The position numbers were made by a program, and so were the translations under genes. Positions 17,496 through 26,005 of a stretch of 64,000 nt of DNA are shown one piece after another (the first letter of the stretch is position 1; each line of letters begins with the position of its first letter). A model generated the notes under the pieces. That model saw nothing but the letters and a program-made list of their open reading frames with translations. It searched no databases and was not told the origin of the DNA. This DNA is from Nocardia aurantiaca (GTDB lineage Bacteria > Actinomycetota > Actinomycetes > Mycobacteriales > Mycobacteriaceae), in contig NZ_WMBB01000005.1 in NCBI RefSeq assembly GCF_009708175.1, positions 372,001 to 436,000 of the forward strand, in the 5' to 3' direction.

Positions 17496-19031
17496 TCAGC
17501 ACGGGTGGATCAGGCCGTGGCGGACCAGCCCGGACACCACCGTCATGGCCGCGGTCTCGAACTCGGGGGTGGCGGCGTCGCCGGTCTCGCCGAAGGCGAG
17601 CAGATCCACGAGTTCGCGCAGCGGCAGCCCGTCGGGGCGCATCCCGGCCAGCAGCGCGGCGATGGTGTCGTCGATCTCATGCTGCCAGCGCGGGCCGTCG
17701 CCGCGGTGCAGCCGAGCCACGGCCTGCGCCCAGCCCTCGTCGCCGGGGAGGTAGACGCGTTCGAGGGCCGTGGCCCGATCGACCGCGTAGCGCGCGTCGA
17801 GGATGCGGTCCGGGTCGGCGGCCGCGGCCCGCAGCCAGGCCGAACGCTCGAAGTAGGCGATGGCCTCCGGGCCGAGTGGGTCGTCGAAGCCGTGGGTGAG
17901 GTCCTCGGCGAGCAGTTCGGTCGGGCCGTCGATGGCGCGCAGGTAGACGAAGCCGAAGCCGATGCCCTCGACCTCCGCGTCATGGAAGGCGTCGAGCCAG
18001 CGTTCGGCACGGGCCTGCGCGGCGCTCTCGCGCGGGTCCAATCCGGCATCGCGCAGCCACGTGCCGACGTACAGGGCCGGATCGGCGATATCGCGCTGCA
18101 CGATCCAGGCGTCCACGCCGTGGTCGGGCAGCCAGCTCGCGACGCGGCTGCGCCAGTCCTGGCCTTCGATGTGCACCCACGAGGCGAGCAGCGCGGCGGT
18201 GCCGCCCGGGTTCAGCAGGTCCGGCATGCCGGAGATGACGAGTTCGCTCGCGCCGTCGAGGGCGAGGCCGGAGTCGCGGTAGGTGTGCTCGACCCGGGCC
18301 GGTCCCACCACGAACGGGGGATTGGCCACCACCTGATCGAAGCGGCGACCTGCCACCGGTTCGAACCAGGAGCCCTCCAGCAGTTCGATATCGAGGCCGT
18401 TGAGCGCGGCGGTGGCCTCGGCGAGCCACAGGGCGCGCTGGTTCACGTCGGTACCGGTGACGGTGCGGCCGTAGGCGGCGGCGTGCACTGCCTGCACCCC
18501 GCAGCCGGTGCCCAGATCCAGGACGGTGCCGACCCGGCGGGTCGGAGTGGCGCGCAGCAGCGATAGCGAGGCCTGGCCCACGCCGAGCACGTGATCGGCG
18601 TCGAGGCTGCGGCGGCGCATGGAGTCGTCGAGATCGGACAGCACCCAGCGGGTGCCCTCGCCGAGGTCGAGGGGCCGCAGGTCCAGCGCGGCGCGCACTT
18701 CGCCGCCGTCGCGCTCCACCAGACCCGCCGCGGTGGCGCGGTCGATGCTCACGGGTGAAAGGGCTACTGCCGCTTCGCGTTCGGGGACGGGATCGCCGAG
18801 CAGCAGCAGGCGTACCAGGGTGCCGAGCTCGCCGAGATCGGCGGCCGCGCGGCGGACGGGGACGGGTTCGCCGCGGCCGAGGGCGGCGTGGGCGGCGTCG
18901 CCCAGCGCGTCGAGCAAGGTGTCCGCGTCGTAGCGGACGCGGGTCAGCGCCGCGCGTAGGTCGGGCGCGAGGTCGGCGAGCAGGGACGATCTGGTCGGCG
19001 AGCGCAGGTCCATGGAGCGATTCGTCGGCAT
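17496..19031 (-). CDS. Class I SAM-dependent methyltransferase (HemK/RsmC-like)
   Basis: A 511-residue protein with an N-terminal helical domain (about 1-160), a central Rossmann methyltransferase fold (motif I LDLGTGCGVQAV near 185-196, acidic residue TGTDVN, and the catalytic NPPF tetrapeptide in VVANPPFVVG), and a C-terminal region with a predicted winged-helix tail. NPPF/NPPY enzymes methylate amide or exocyclic amine nitrogens in rRNA, release factors or DNA. The exact target here is unknown. ATG 19031 is used; ATG 19013 is possible. It lies upstream of sigB on the same strand. Confidence 0.85.
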   Translation of the reverse strand: MPTNRSMDLRSPTRSSLLADLAPDLRAALTRVRYDADTLLDALGDAAHAALGRGEPVPVRRAAADLGELGTLVRLLLLGDPVPEREAAVALSPVSIDRATAAGLVERDGGEVRAALDLRPLDLGEGTRWVLSDLDDSMRRRSLDADHVLGVGQASLSLLRATPTRRVGTVLDLGTGCGVQAVHAAAYGRTVTGTDVNQRALWLAEATAALNGLDIELLEGSWFEPVAGRRFDQVVANPPFVVGPARVEHTYRDSGLALDGASELVISGMPDLLNPGGTAALLASWVHIEGQDWRSRVASWLPDHGVDAWIVQRDIADPALYVGTWLRDAGLDPRESAAQARAERWLDAFHDAEVEGIGFGFVYLRAIDGPTELLAEDLTHGFDDPLGPEAIAYFERSAWLRAAAADPDRILDARYAVDRATALERVYLPGDEGWAQAVARLHRGDGPRWQHEIDDTIAALLAGMRPDGLPLRELVDLLAFGETGDAATPEFETAAMTVVSGLVRHGLIHPC

Positions 19032-19214
19032 GAGTGGGAACTCTGCCACCGCAACCGGTGGGCATCCGGCAGCGGGCCCGACTCGGCTGGTCGGATGGGA
19101 TGGAAACCGGTTGGTTGCTGGTGGCGGCACCCCAGGAATTCCGGCTCACTTATCGATTAATTTGCGATCTCACCTGCGGTTATTCGACCCGCTCGCGTCG
19201 GCCTTCGTTGCTAA

Positions 19215-19230
19215 TGTGACCTGGATCACC
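19215..19230 (+). promoter_or_regulatory. CRP/GlxR-like site upstream of the acetate permease operon
   Basis: TGTGACCTGGATCACC matches TGTGA-N6-TCACA in nine of ten conserved positions. It directly abuts the Shine-Dalgarno AGGAGG (19231-19236) of the DUF485 gene. Lying so close to the start, it would most likely repress. GlxR/CRP control of acetate genes is known in related genera. Confidence 0.5.
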
Positions 19231-19244
19231 AGGAGGTATCGCAG

Positions 19245-19583
19245 TTGACAACTGAAACCCAGACCGGCCGCCCGGATCCCGATTGGCCCAAGGTCTTCGA
19301 CAGCCCCGAGTTCCAGCGCCTGCGGCATCGCTTCCGGCGCTTCGTCCTCCCCATGACCGCCCTGTTCCTGGCCTGGTACGCGCTGTATGTCCTGCTCGCC
19401 GACTACGCGCACGGATTCATGTCGCACAGGGTGGGCGGGAACATCACCGTCGGGCTGATCCTCGGCTTGCTGCAGTTCCTTTCGACCTTCGTCATCACCG
19501 GTCTCTATGTCCGTTACGCCGACCGCACCCTCGACCCGATGGCCGAGCAGATCCGCGCCGAACTGGAAGGACCGAACCGATGA
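19245..19583 (+). CDS. DUF485 small membrane protein
   Basis: A 112-residue protein with two transmembrane helices (about residues 34-52 and 68-88). The family motif RFRRFVLPMTALFLAWYALYV precedes the first helix. DUF485 proteins (YjcH in E. coli) are encoded with the acetate permease ActP. The start is TTG, supported by AGGAGG 8 bases upstream. The stop overlaps the permease start (ATGA), so the two are translationally coupled. Role in transport is presumed accessory. Confidence 0.9.
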   Translation: MTTETQTGRPDPDWPKVFDSPEFQRLRHRFRRFVLPMTALFLAWYALYVLLADYAHGFMSHRVGGNITVGLILGLLQFLSTFVITGLYVRYADRTLDPMAEQIRAELEGPNR

Positions 19584-21193
19584 CCGCGCATCTGGCCGCC
19601 GCCGTGGAGGGCAGCCGACCCGGGCTCAATATCACCATCTTCGCGATCTTCGTGGTCATCACGCTCGGTATCGTGGTGTGGGCCAGCCGCGACAACCGCA
19701 CGGCCGCAGACTATTACGCCGCCGGGCGCGCCTTCTCCGGGCCGCAGAACGGCATCGCCATCTCCGGTGACTACCTGTCCGCGGCCAGCTTCCTGGGCAT
19801 CGCCGGGGCCATCGCGGTGTACGGCTACGACGGGTTCCTCTATTCCATCGGCTTCCTGGTGGCCTGGCTGCTGGCTTTGCTGCTGGTGGCCGAATTACTA
19901 CGCAATACCGGCAAATTCACCCTCGGTGACGTGCTGGCCTTCCGCATGCGACAGCGGCCGGTGCGCGCCGCGGCCGCCACCTCGACGCTCGCGGTGAGCC
20001 TGTTCTACCTGCTCGCGCAGATGGCGGGCGCGGGCGTGCTGATCTCACTGCTGCTGGGCGTATCCGGTTCGGCGGGACAGAATCTGGTGATCGCCATCGT
20101 CGGGGCGATCATGATCGTCTACGTGCTCGTCGGCGGGATGAAGGGCACGACCTGGGTGCAGATCGTGAAGGCGGTATTGCTGATCGGCGCGGCCGCAGCC
20201 ATGACCGTATGGGTGCTGGGGCGCTACGACTTCAACTTCTCCAGCATGCTGCAGGACGCGGTGCACCACGGCGGCAAGACGGGCGCGAAGCTGCTCGAAC
20301 CGGGTGTGCGTTATGGCAAGAACGGCACCAGCAAGCTCGACTTCCTCTCTCTGGCACTGGCTCTGGTGCTGGGCACGGCCGGGCTGCCGCATGTCCTGAT
20401 GCGTTTCTATACGGTGCCGACCGCCAAGGACGCGCGGCGCTCGGTCGTGTGGGCGATCGGGCTGATCGGCGTCTTCTATCTGTTCACCCTGGTGCTCGGT
20501 TACGGGGCGGGCGCACTGGTGGGCCCGGAGAAGATCGCAAGGGCGCCGGGCAAGGAGAACGCGGCCGCGCCGCTGCTGGCCCTCGAACTGGGCGGGCCGG
20601 TGCTGTTGGGATTCGTTGCGGCCGTGGCGTTCGCGACGATCCTGGCGGTGGTCGCGGGTCTGACCATCACGGCGTCGGCGTCGTTCGCGCACGACGTCTA
20701 TGCCAATGTCGTCAAGCGTGGGAACGGGGAAAGCAAGGACGGCGAGGTGCGGGTCGCGCGGATCACCGCGGTGGTGATCGGGGCGCTGGCCATTGTGGGC
20801 GGGATTCTGGCAAAGAATCAGAATGTGGCGTTCCTGGTGGCGCTGGCCTTCGCGGTGGCGGCTTCAGCAAACCTACCGACCATTTTGTATTCGTTGTTCT
20901 GGCGGCGCTTCAACACCGCCGGCGCACTGTGGAGCATCTACGGCGGACTGGCGGTCACCATCGTGTTGATCGTGTTCTCTCCAGCGGTCTCCGGAGCGCC
21001 CACCGCCATGATCAAATCTCATGACTTCCACCGATTCCCGCTCGCCAACCCGGGCCTGGTGTCCATCCCGGTATCGTTCGCTCTGGGCTGGCTGGGAACC
21101 GTGTTGTCGAGGGAGCGTGACGGCGCCAAGTACGCCGAGATGCAAGTGCGGTCGCTGACCGGCATCGGAGCGGAAAAAGCTGTACGACATTGA
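19580..21193 (+). CDS. actP: Cation/acetate symporter, SSS family
   Basis: A 537-residue sodium:solute symporter with about 13 transmembrane helices. The N-terminal hallmark is DYYAAGRAFSGPQNGIAISGDYLSAASFLG (seen at about residues 40-70), with typical SSS helices such as GLPHVLMRFYTVPTAKDARRS near 270. It takes up acetate or related short monocarboxylates. Its coupling with DUF485, and its proximity to acuC/pat and ppc, fits acetate use. The symbol is by family; substrate is not proven. Confidence 0.9.
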   Translation: MTAHLAAAVEGSRPGLNITIFAIFVVITLGIVVWASRDNRTAADYYAAGRAFSGPQNGIAISGDYLSAASFLGIAGAIAVYGYDGFLYSIGFLVAWLLALLLVAELLRNTGKFTLGDVLAFRMRQRPVRAAAATSTLAVSLFYLLAQMAGAGVLISLLLGVSGSAGQNLVIAIVGAIMIVYVLVGGMKGTTWVQIVKAVLLIGAAAAMTVWVLGRYDFNFSSMLQDAVHHGGKTGAKLLEPGVRYGKNGTSKLDFLSLALALVLGTAGLPHVLMRFYTVPTAKDARRSVVWAIGLIGVFYLFTLVLGYGAGALVGPEKIARAPGKENAAAPLLALELGGPVLLGFVAAVAFATILAVVAGLTITASASFAHDVYANVVKRGNGESKDGEVRVARITAVVIGALAIVGGILAKNQNVAFLVALAFAVAASANLPTILYSLFWRRFNTAGALWSIYGGLAVTIVLIVFSPAVSGAPTAMIKSHDFHRFPLANPGLVSIPVSFALGWLGTVLSRERDGAKYAEMQVRSLTGIGAEKAVRH

Positions 21194-21356
21194 CATCCAG
21201 ATAAAGTGGCGGGAAGTTCGCTGAAAAGCGTTCGAGCATTTCAAGATCAATAATTCGAAGATCAAAAATACTGCCCCGCAACGAGGTTGGGCTGTGTATG
21301 CTATTGATCATGCACGGCCCCACTACGAGGTGGGATGACGGCGAGGCGGTGTCGTA
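21194..21356. other. A/T-richer leader of the F0 cassette
   Basis: This 163-base gap is lower in GC than its surroundings. It holds a TATGCT -10-like hexamer near 21297 and a 5-base inverted repeat CCCAC/GTGGG at 21319-21334, ahead of the TTG start of atpI. It is probably the promoter and leader of the atpI-b' operon. Confidence 0.4.
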
Positions 21357-21737
21357 TTGGACCTCAACAGGCTACGGATGCGTAGGGCGACTATGATCGC
21401 AATCGCTTTCGGCATACTGGCATTGATGGTCACCGGGGCGTTCGATCGATTGTTGCTGGGTGTTTTCATGGTCACCGGCCTGACGCTCGGTTGGGTAAAC
21501 GCCAGGCTTACCTGGATGTCCATCGTGCGCATCACCGATGCGGAAACTCCCAGCAAACAGAAATTGGCGCTGTCGTCGGCGTCGCGGTTGCTCATTCTGA
21601 CCGCGCTGTCGATTCTGGTGGCATTCCTGACTCGGCCCTATGGCGTCGGAATCTTCTTCGGGCTGGCGGTCTTTCAGCTGATTCTGGTTCTCCATACCGC
21701 TCTGCCCGAGGTGAAAGGGCTTCGACAGCAGTCATGA
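21357..21737 (+). CDS. atpI: ATP synthase protein I (AtpI-like)
   Basis: A 126-residue membrane protein with four helices. The region from residue 66 on ([20 protein letters not shown], then the [19 protein letters not shown] helix) is close to mycobacterial AtpI, which precedes atpB in the complete operon and is thought to assist c-ring assembly or magnesium supply. The start is taken as TTG 21357, with GAGGCGG upstream. The stop overlaps atpB (ATGA). It is the first gene of an F0-only cassette. Confidence 0.8.
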   Translation: MDLNRLRMRRATMIAIAFGILALMVTGAFDRLLLGVFMVTGLTLGWVNARLTWMSIVRITDAETPSKQKLALSSASRLLILTALSILVAFLTRPYGVGIFFGLAVFQLILVLHTALPEVKGLRQQS

Positions 21738-22528
21738 GCATTCCCGTCGCTTCCCTCGCCCATCTGCCGGCGCCGGTGACACTGGCCGCCGAAGAATCCT
21801 CGGGGGAGTCCAAGATTCATGTCGGCGAGCACGCCCAGGCCCACCTGTGGGGCATGACCTTCAATGTGGACACCATCGTGTCCACCTCGGTGGCCGCGCT
21901 GATCGTCCTGGCGCTGGCCTTCTACCTGCGAGCGAAGATCACCTCGGGCGTGCCCAACGGGGTGCAGTTGTTCTTCGAGACCATCACCGTGCAGATGCGC
22001 TCCCAGGTGGAAACCGCCATCGGCATGAAGGTCGCGCCGTTCGTGCTGCCGCTGGCGGTCACACTGTTCACCTTCATCCTGTTGTCGAACTGGTTGTCGG
22101 TCTTGCCCGTTCAGTACGGTTCGGGGGAATTGATCGCGCCGCCGGCGTCGGATTTCAACTTCACGCTCGCACTCGCGCTGTTCGTGTTCCTGCTCTATCA
22201 CGCCGCGGGCGCTTGGCGGCGCGGTCCGGGCGGGCACGCGAAACAGTTGCTCAAGGGCCACACCGGCTGGGGCCCCATGGTTTTCATCAATGTGGTCGAG
22301 GAAATCGCCAAACCGTTGTCGCTCTCGTTGCGACTTTTCGGCAACATGTTCGCGGGCGGCGTCATGGTTTCGGTGATCACGTTGTTCCCCTTCTGGATCA
22401 GCTGGGGTCCGAATGCCGTCTGGAAACTCTTCGACCTGTTCGTCGGAGCCATTCAGGCATTCATCTTCGCCCTGCTGACCATCCTCTACTTCAGCCAGTC
22501 GATGTCGCTGGAGAGTGAAAACCACTGA
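21734..22528 (+). CDS. atpB: F0 ATP synthase subunit a
   Basis: A 264-residue subunit a with six membrane helices. It forms the proton half-channels against the c-ring. The essential Arg lies in [14 protein letters not shown] (near residue 200), and the C-terminus [20 protein letters not shown] carries the conserved helix-6 residues. The sequence is co-linear with mycobacterial AtpB throughout, including the N-terminal [18 protein letters not shown]. No channel residue is visibly lost, so the product looks functional even though no F1 genes follow. Confidence 0.95.
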   Translation: MSIPVASLAHLPAPVTLAAEESSGESKIHVGEHAQAHLWGMTFNVDTIVSTSVAALIVLALAFYLRAKITSGVPNGVQLFFETITVQMRSQVETAIGMKVAPFVLPLAVTLFTFILLSNWLSVLPVQYGSGELIAPPASDFNFTLALALFVFLLYHAAGAWRRGPGGHAKQLLKGHTGWGPMVFINVVEEIAKPLSLSLRLFGNMFAGGVMVSVITLFPFWISWGPNAVWKLFDLFVGAIQAFIFALLTILYFSQSMSLESENH

Positions 22529-22575
22529 GCGACGTCGGTCGTTCAGCGTTGCAACCATTTTGCAAAAGGAAGTGA

Positions 22576-22836
<261 letters not shown>

Positions 22837-22844
22837 ACGTCATC

Positions 22845-23351
22845 ATGTCTCCCCGAACGGATGTGGAGGCCGCGGGGAACTTCCTGGTTCCCAACGGCAC
22901 CTTCTTCGCTGAGTTATTGATCTTCCTGGTCGTGCTCGGAGTCATCTGGTTCTTCGTGGTTCCGCCCATACGAAAGGTATTGGCGGAACGGGAGGCACGT
23001 GTCGAGGTCACGACGGCGACCGCGAAGGAAGCCAGCGAAACCTTCGCCGAAGCCGAGGCGCGCTACGAGTCCGCGCTCGAGAAAGCCCGTACGGAAGCGG
23101 CCGACATCCGCAACCAGGCACGGGCCCAAGGGCGCGCGATTCTCGAGGAAATGCGCGGCGAGGCACAGAAAGAGGCCGACCAGATCGTGGCCGAGTCCAC
23201 GGCGCAGCTGCGCGCCGAGGCCGACCAGGTCGCCGCCGAACTACGCGAAGCCGTCGAACCACTCGCTCAGGACCTGGCCGGCCGGGTCCTGGGCGGGAAC
23301 GATCGTGCCCGGACCAGCGCGGGCCGACAGAGAGGACGGGGGTCTGCATGA
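22845..23351 (+). CDS. atpF: F0 ATP synthase subunit b
   Basis: A 168-residue peripheral-stalk subunit. A single N-terminal helix (about residues 18-40, starting NGTFFAELLIFLVVLGVIW) is followed by VVPPIRKVLAERE and a long charged coiled coil. The C-terminus (HxGR-like LAGRVLGGNDRARTSAGRQ) is more divergent and basic than in mycobacterial AtpF. It starts 8 bases after atpE and its stop overlaps the next gene (ATGA). It would normally bind F1 through delta, which is not encoded here. Confidence 0.92.
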   Translation: MSPRTDVEAAGNFLVPNGTFFAELLIFLVVLGVIWFFVVPPIRKVLAEREARVEVTTATAKEASETFAEAEARYESALEKARTEAADIRNQARAQGRAILEEMRGEAQKEADQIVAESTAQLRAEADQVAAELREAVEPLAQDLAGRVLGGNDRARTSAGRQRGRGSA

Positions 23352-23920
23352 TCCTCACCGATACCCATCTCGCCGAGGGCATTTACCACATCACCTTCGA
23401 TTGGCCCGTCTTCTTCAGTCAGCTGTTCGGCTTCGCCGTCATCGTCTGGTTCGTCGTGAAATACGTTGTGCCACCTGTGAAGAGGATCATGAACAACGCC
23501 CAGGACCAGATCCGGCGGCAGCTCGAGGAGAGCGAGGCGGCGGCGCAGCGTCTGGCCACCGCCAAGGCCGCCTATGACAATGCCGTCGCCGAGGCGCAGG
23601 CCGAACTCGAACGCATGCGCGAGGAGGCACGCGCCGACGCCGATCGCATCATTCTCCAGATGCGCGAGGCCGCCGCCGCCGAGGTGGAGCGGGTGCGCAA
23701 GCAGGGCCGCGATCAGATCTTGCAGTACCGCAGGCAGATGATCCGGGACCTGGAACAGGATCTGGCCGCCGCCATGCTGGCGCTTACCGAGGAGAAGGTG
23801 CGCGAGCAGATCGGCACGCCCCAGGCCCGGGCAGACAGTATCGAGAAGTTCCTCGAGGACCTCGAGGCGCTGGCCAACTCCGGCGAGGTGCCCCGCCAGG
23901 CCCAAACCGAAAGGAAGTAG
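23348..23920 (+). CDS. Second b-type subunit: b half of the mycobacterial b-delta fusion, without delta
   Basis: A 190-residue protein with one membrane helix (about 20-42, FFSQLFGFAVIVWFVVKYVV) and a long coiled coil. It aligns in pattern with the b-like N-terminus of mycobacterial AtpFH (b-delta, about 446 residues), down to the FLEDLEALANS segment corresponding to the b/delta junction. It then ends in about a dozen residues. The whole delta domain is missing. No gene for delta, alpha, gamma, beta or epsilon follows; the next gene is an unrelated VOC gene on the other strand. Confidence 0.88.
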   Translation: MILTDTHLAEGIYHITFDWPVFFSQLFGFAVIVWFVVKYVVPPVKRIMNNAQDQIRRQLEESEAAAQRLATAKAAYDNAVAEAQAELERMREEARADADRIILQMREAAAAEVERVRKQGRDQILQYRRQMIRDLEQDLAAAMLALTEEKVREQIGTPQARADSIEKFLEDLEALANSGEVPRQAQTERK

Positions 23921-23929
23921 GGAAAGCCA

Positions 23930-24022
23930 ACTCTCGGGGCTCACTGAGAGTCCGCCCGCGGGAGTTCCACGCCGAAGCCCCTGACCTTCCCGGCTCCGAG
24001 GAGCCGCGAAGCCTCAGGGGCT
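23930..24022. terminator. Hairpins after the F0 cassette
   Basis: Two structures follow the last F0 gene: a small stem ACTCTC/GAGAGT (23930-23951), and a nested hairpin with outer arms AGCCCCTGA (23976-23984) and TCAGGGGCT (24014-24022) and inner arms CGGCTC/GAGCCG (23991-24006). No T run follows. It probably ends the operon. Confidence 0.5.
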
Positions 24023-24194
24023 GCGGCGCGTTCCGAGCACTGTCTGCCGACTCCGGCGTCCAGCGAGCCCGAGAGCCTTCGTGAGTTACCCGGCAGGTCT
24101 GGAGTTCGTGCGCACCGGGCCGGGCCCCCGAATGTCGCGAATGCCCAAATCGCTTATTCCGTTCGGTACCCCGGATCCTCTTCGCGAAGCATGC

Positions 24195-24938
24195 TCAGGC
24201 CGGTTTGCGGCTGGTCAGACAGTAGGGTGCGCCGCACGGATCTGCCATCACCAGCCAGTGCTTGCCGCGCTCGCCACGGTGCGCGCCCAGCTGCTCGTGC
24301 CAGTCCGCGGTAGCGTCGATGTCGGTGCACGCCAGGTCCGGGTGCGCGGAGGTGGGGCGATCGTCGCCGAGGCGTTGCAGCAGCAGGTCGATCGGAATCT
24401 CCGGGCGGGCGGACAGGCGGGCGAATTCGGGCAGGGTGCCGGGGCGCCACGCCCAGCCGGTCAATGCGGTCCAGAAGCGGGCTTCTTCGGCATAGTCGCT
24501 CGTGCCGATGTCCAGGCAGATCTGGTCGAGGCGGCTGCGGTCGCGGGCGGGACCGGTCACGGTCGGGGCGAGCGGGCCGGCGGAATCACGGAAAGGCGTG
24601 AAGCAGAAAGGCATTCCGGCGGGGGAGTGCAGGACTGCGTAGCCGATTCGCTCGGTGAGGATGTAGTCGGCGGCGAGGGTGGCGCCGAGCTTCTCGGCGC
24701 GTTCGGTGGCCGCGCCGACATCGTCGACATCGAGATCCAGGTGGACGCGGGCGGGGCCGTCGATGGACTGCATCTTGAGGGTCGCCGCACCGGAATCGGG
24801 TAACAGCGTGACGAATTCGTCGTGCTCGCCGCGCCGGGGCGAGAGCTCGGTGCCGGTGATGGTGGTCCAGAACTCGGCGGCGGCGTCGAATTGTGCGGCG
24901 GGACGGTCCAGGAAGGCCCACACCCAGCGAATGGTCAT
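24195..24938 (-). CDS. Two-domain VOC family protein
   Basis: A 247-residue protein with two VOC units: residues 1-115, with VHLDLDVDDVGAATERAEKLG, and 125-245, with DQICLDIGTSDYAEEARFW and the final MADPCGAPYCLT. This tandem layout is typical of actinobacterial glyoxalase-like enzymes that bind small aromatics or act in resistance; no specific reaction can be named. Its start overlaps the stop of the upstream GlxA-type regulator (ATGA), so the two are translated together. Confidence 0.85.
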   Translation of the reverse strand: MTIRWVWAFLDRPAAQFDAAAEFWTTITGTELSPRRGEHDEFVTLLPDSGAATLKMQSIDGPARVHLDLDVDDVGAATERAEKLGATLAADYILTERIGYAVLHSPAGMPFCFTPFRDSAGPLAPTVTGPARDRSRLDQICLDIGTSDYAEEARFWTALTGWAWRPGTLPEFARLSARPEIPIDLLLQRLGDDRPTSAHPDLACTDIDATADWHEQLGAHRGERGKHWLVMADPCGAPYCLTSRKPA

Positions 24939-25918
24939 GCTGTCTCCAGGGTTTCGCGCCTACGGAAGGTCTTGCGGTAGGTCAGCGGGGGCACACCCAG
25001 CTCCAGGCGCATGTGGTGGCGCAGCGAGGCGGCGGTGCCCATGCCCGCGCCGCGTGCCACCTCGCCGACGCTCAGGTCGGTGGTTTCCAGCAGGTGCCGG
25101 GCGTGCTGGATGCGCTGTCGCAGGATCCACGCGCCCGGGGCCATACCGGTCTCGGCCTTGAACCGTCGGGTGAAGGTCCGCACGCTCATATGAGCGTGCG
25201 CGGCAAGGGAGTTCAGGTCCAGGTCGCGATCCAGATGGTGCAGCGCCCAGTGGCGGGTCGGCGCGGTGCCGTCGCTACCCGGTTCCGGGACCTGCCGTTC
25301 GATGAACTGCGACTGCCCGCCTTCGCGCCACGGCGGCACCACGCAGTAGCGGGCCGCGCCATTGGCGGCGGCGCTGCCGTGGTCGGTACGGATCAAGTGC
25401 AGGCACAGGTCGATCCCGGCCGCCAAACCCGCTGAGGACCAGACATTTCCGTCCTGGACGAACAGCAGGTTCTCGTCCAGCAGGACCTTCGGGTACAGGG
25501 CGCGGAAGCGGTCCGCGAACCGCCAGTGGGTGGTGGCGCGGCGGCCGTCGAGAATGCCCGCCGCGCCGAGCACGAACGCGCCGGTGCAGATGGAGACGAT
25601 GCGTGCGTCGGGCCGGACGGTGGCCAGGACCTCGGCCACGTGCGGCGGCAGGGTGCCGTCCTGCCGCGGCTTGGTGATGCGGGTCCCCGGCACGATCACG
25701 GTGTCGGCGCGGGCCAGCAGCTCCGGGCCGAATTCGGGAATGACGGCGTATCCGCCGGTGGCGGTGACAGCGCGGGTGTCGATGCCGCAGGTGTGCACCG
25801 CGTAGAGCGGATTGCCGTCGTCATCGACGGCCGCGCCGAGCACCAAAGGCGGGATCGACATGTCGAAGCCGACGGTCGGCTCCAGGACGAGGACGGCGAC
25901 GAGATGGGGTGTCGGCAC
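24935..25918 (-). CDS. GlxA-type transcriptional regulator (DJ-1/PfpI domain plus AraC HTH)
   Basis: A 327-residue regulator. The N-terminal DJ-1/PfpI-like domain (about 5-180) has the nucleophile-elbow stretch IVSICTGAFVLGAAG with Cys, and the C-terminal AraC double HTH (about 220-320) includes LNSLAAHAHMSVRTFTRRFK and a second helix with GMGTAASLRHH. It is a sensor-activator of uncertain ligand. GTG 25918 is chosen because AGGAG lies 6 bases upstream. It is co-translated with the VOC gene and divergent from an MFS transporter, suggesting a small resistance or export unit. Confidence 0.9.
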   Translation of the reverse strand: MPTPHLVAVLVLEPTVGFDMSIPPLVLGAAVDDDGNPLYAVHTCGIDTRAVTATGGYAVIPEFGPELLARADTVIVPGTRITKPRQDGTLPPHVAEVLATVRPDARIVSICTGAFVLGAAGILDGRRATTHWRFADRFRALYPKVLLDENLLFVQDGNVWSSAGLAAGIDLCLHLIRTDHGSAAANGAARYCVVPPWREGGQSQFIERQVPEPGSDGTAPTRHWALHHLDRDLDLNSLAAHAHMSVRTFTRRFKAETGMAPGAWILRQRIQHARHLLETTDLSVGEVARGAGMGTAASLRHHMRLELGVPPLTYRKTFRRRETLETA

Positions 25919-25953
25919 GATGCTCCTCTCGCATGGCTCAATCTTGACGCATT

Positions 25954-25969
25954 GTGGCATTCTGGCCAC
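25954..25969. promoter_or_regulatory. Short inverted repeat between the divergent regulator and transporter genes
   Basis: GTGGC-ATTCTG-GCCAC lies midway in the 87-base gap between the GlxA-type regulator and the MFS gene. It is a candidate operator by position and symmetry only. Confidence 0.35.
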
Positions 25970-26005
25970 TCGTTCCGAAAGAGCTTTTCCGTCACGCTCG
26001 ATCGG

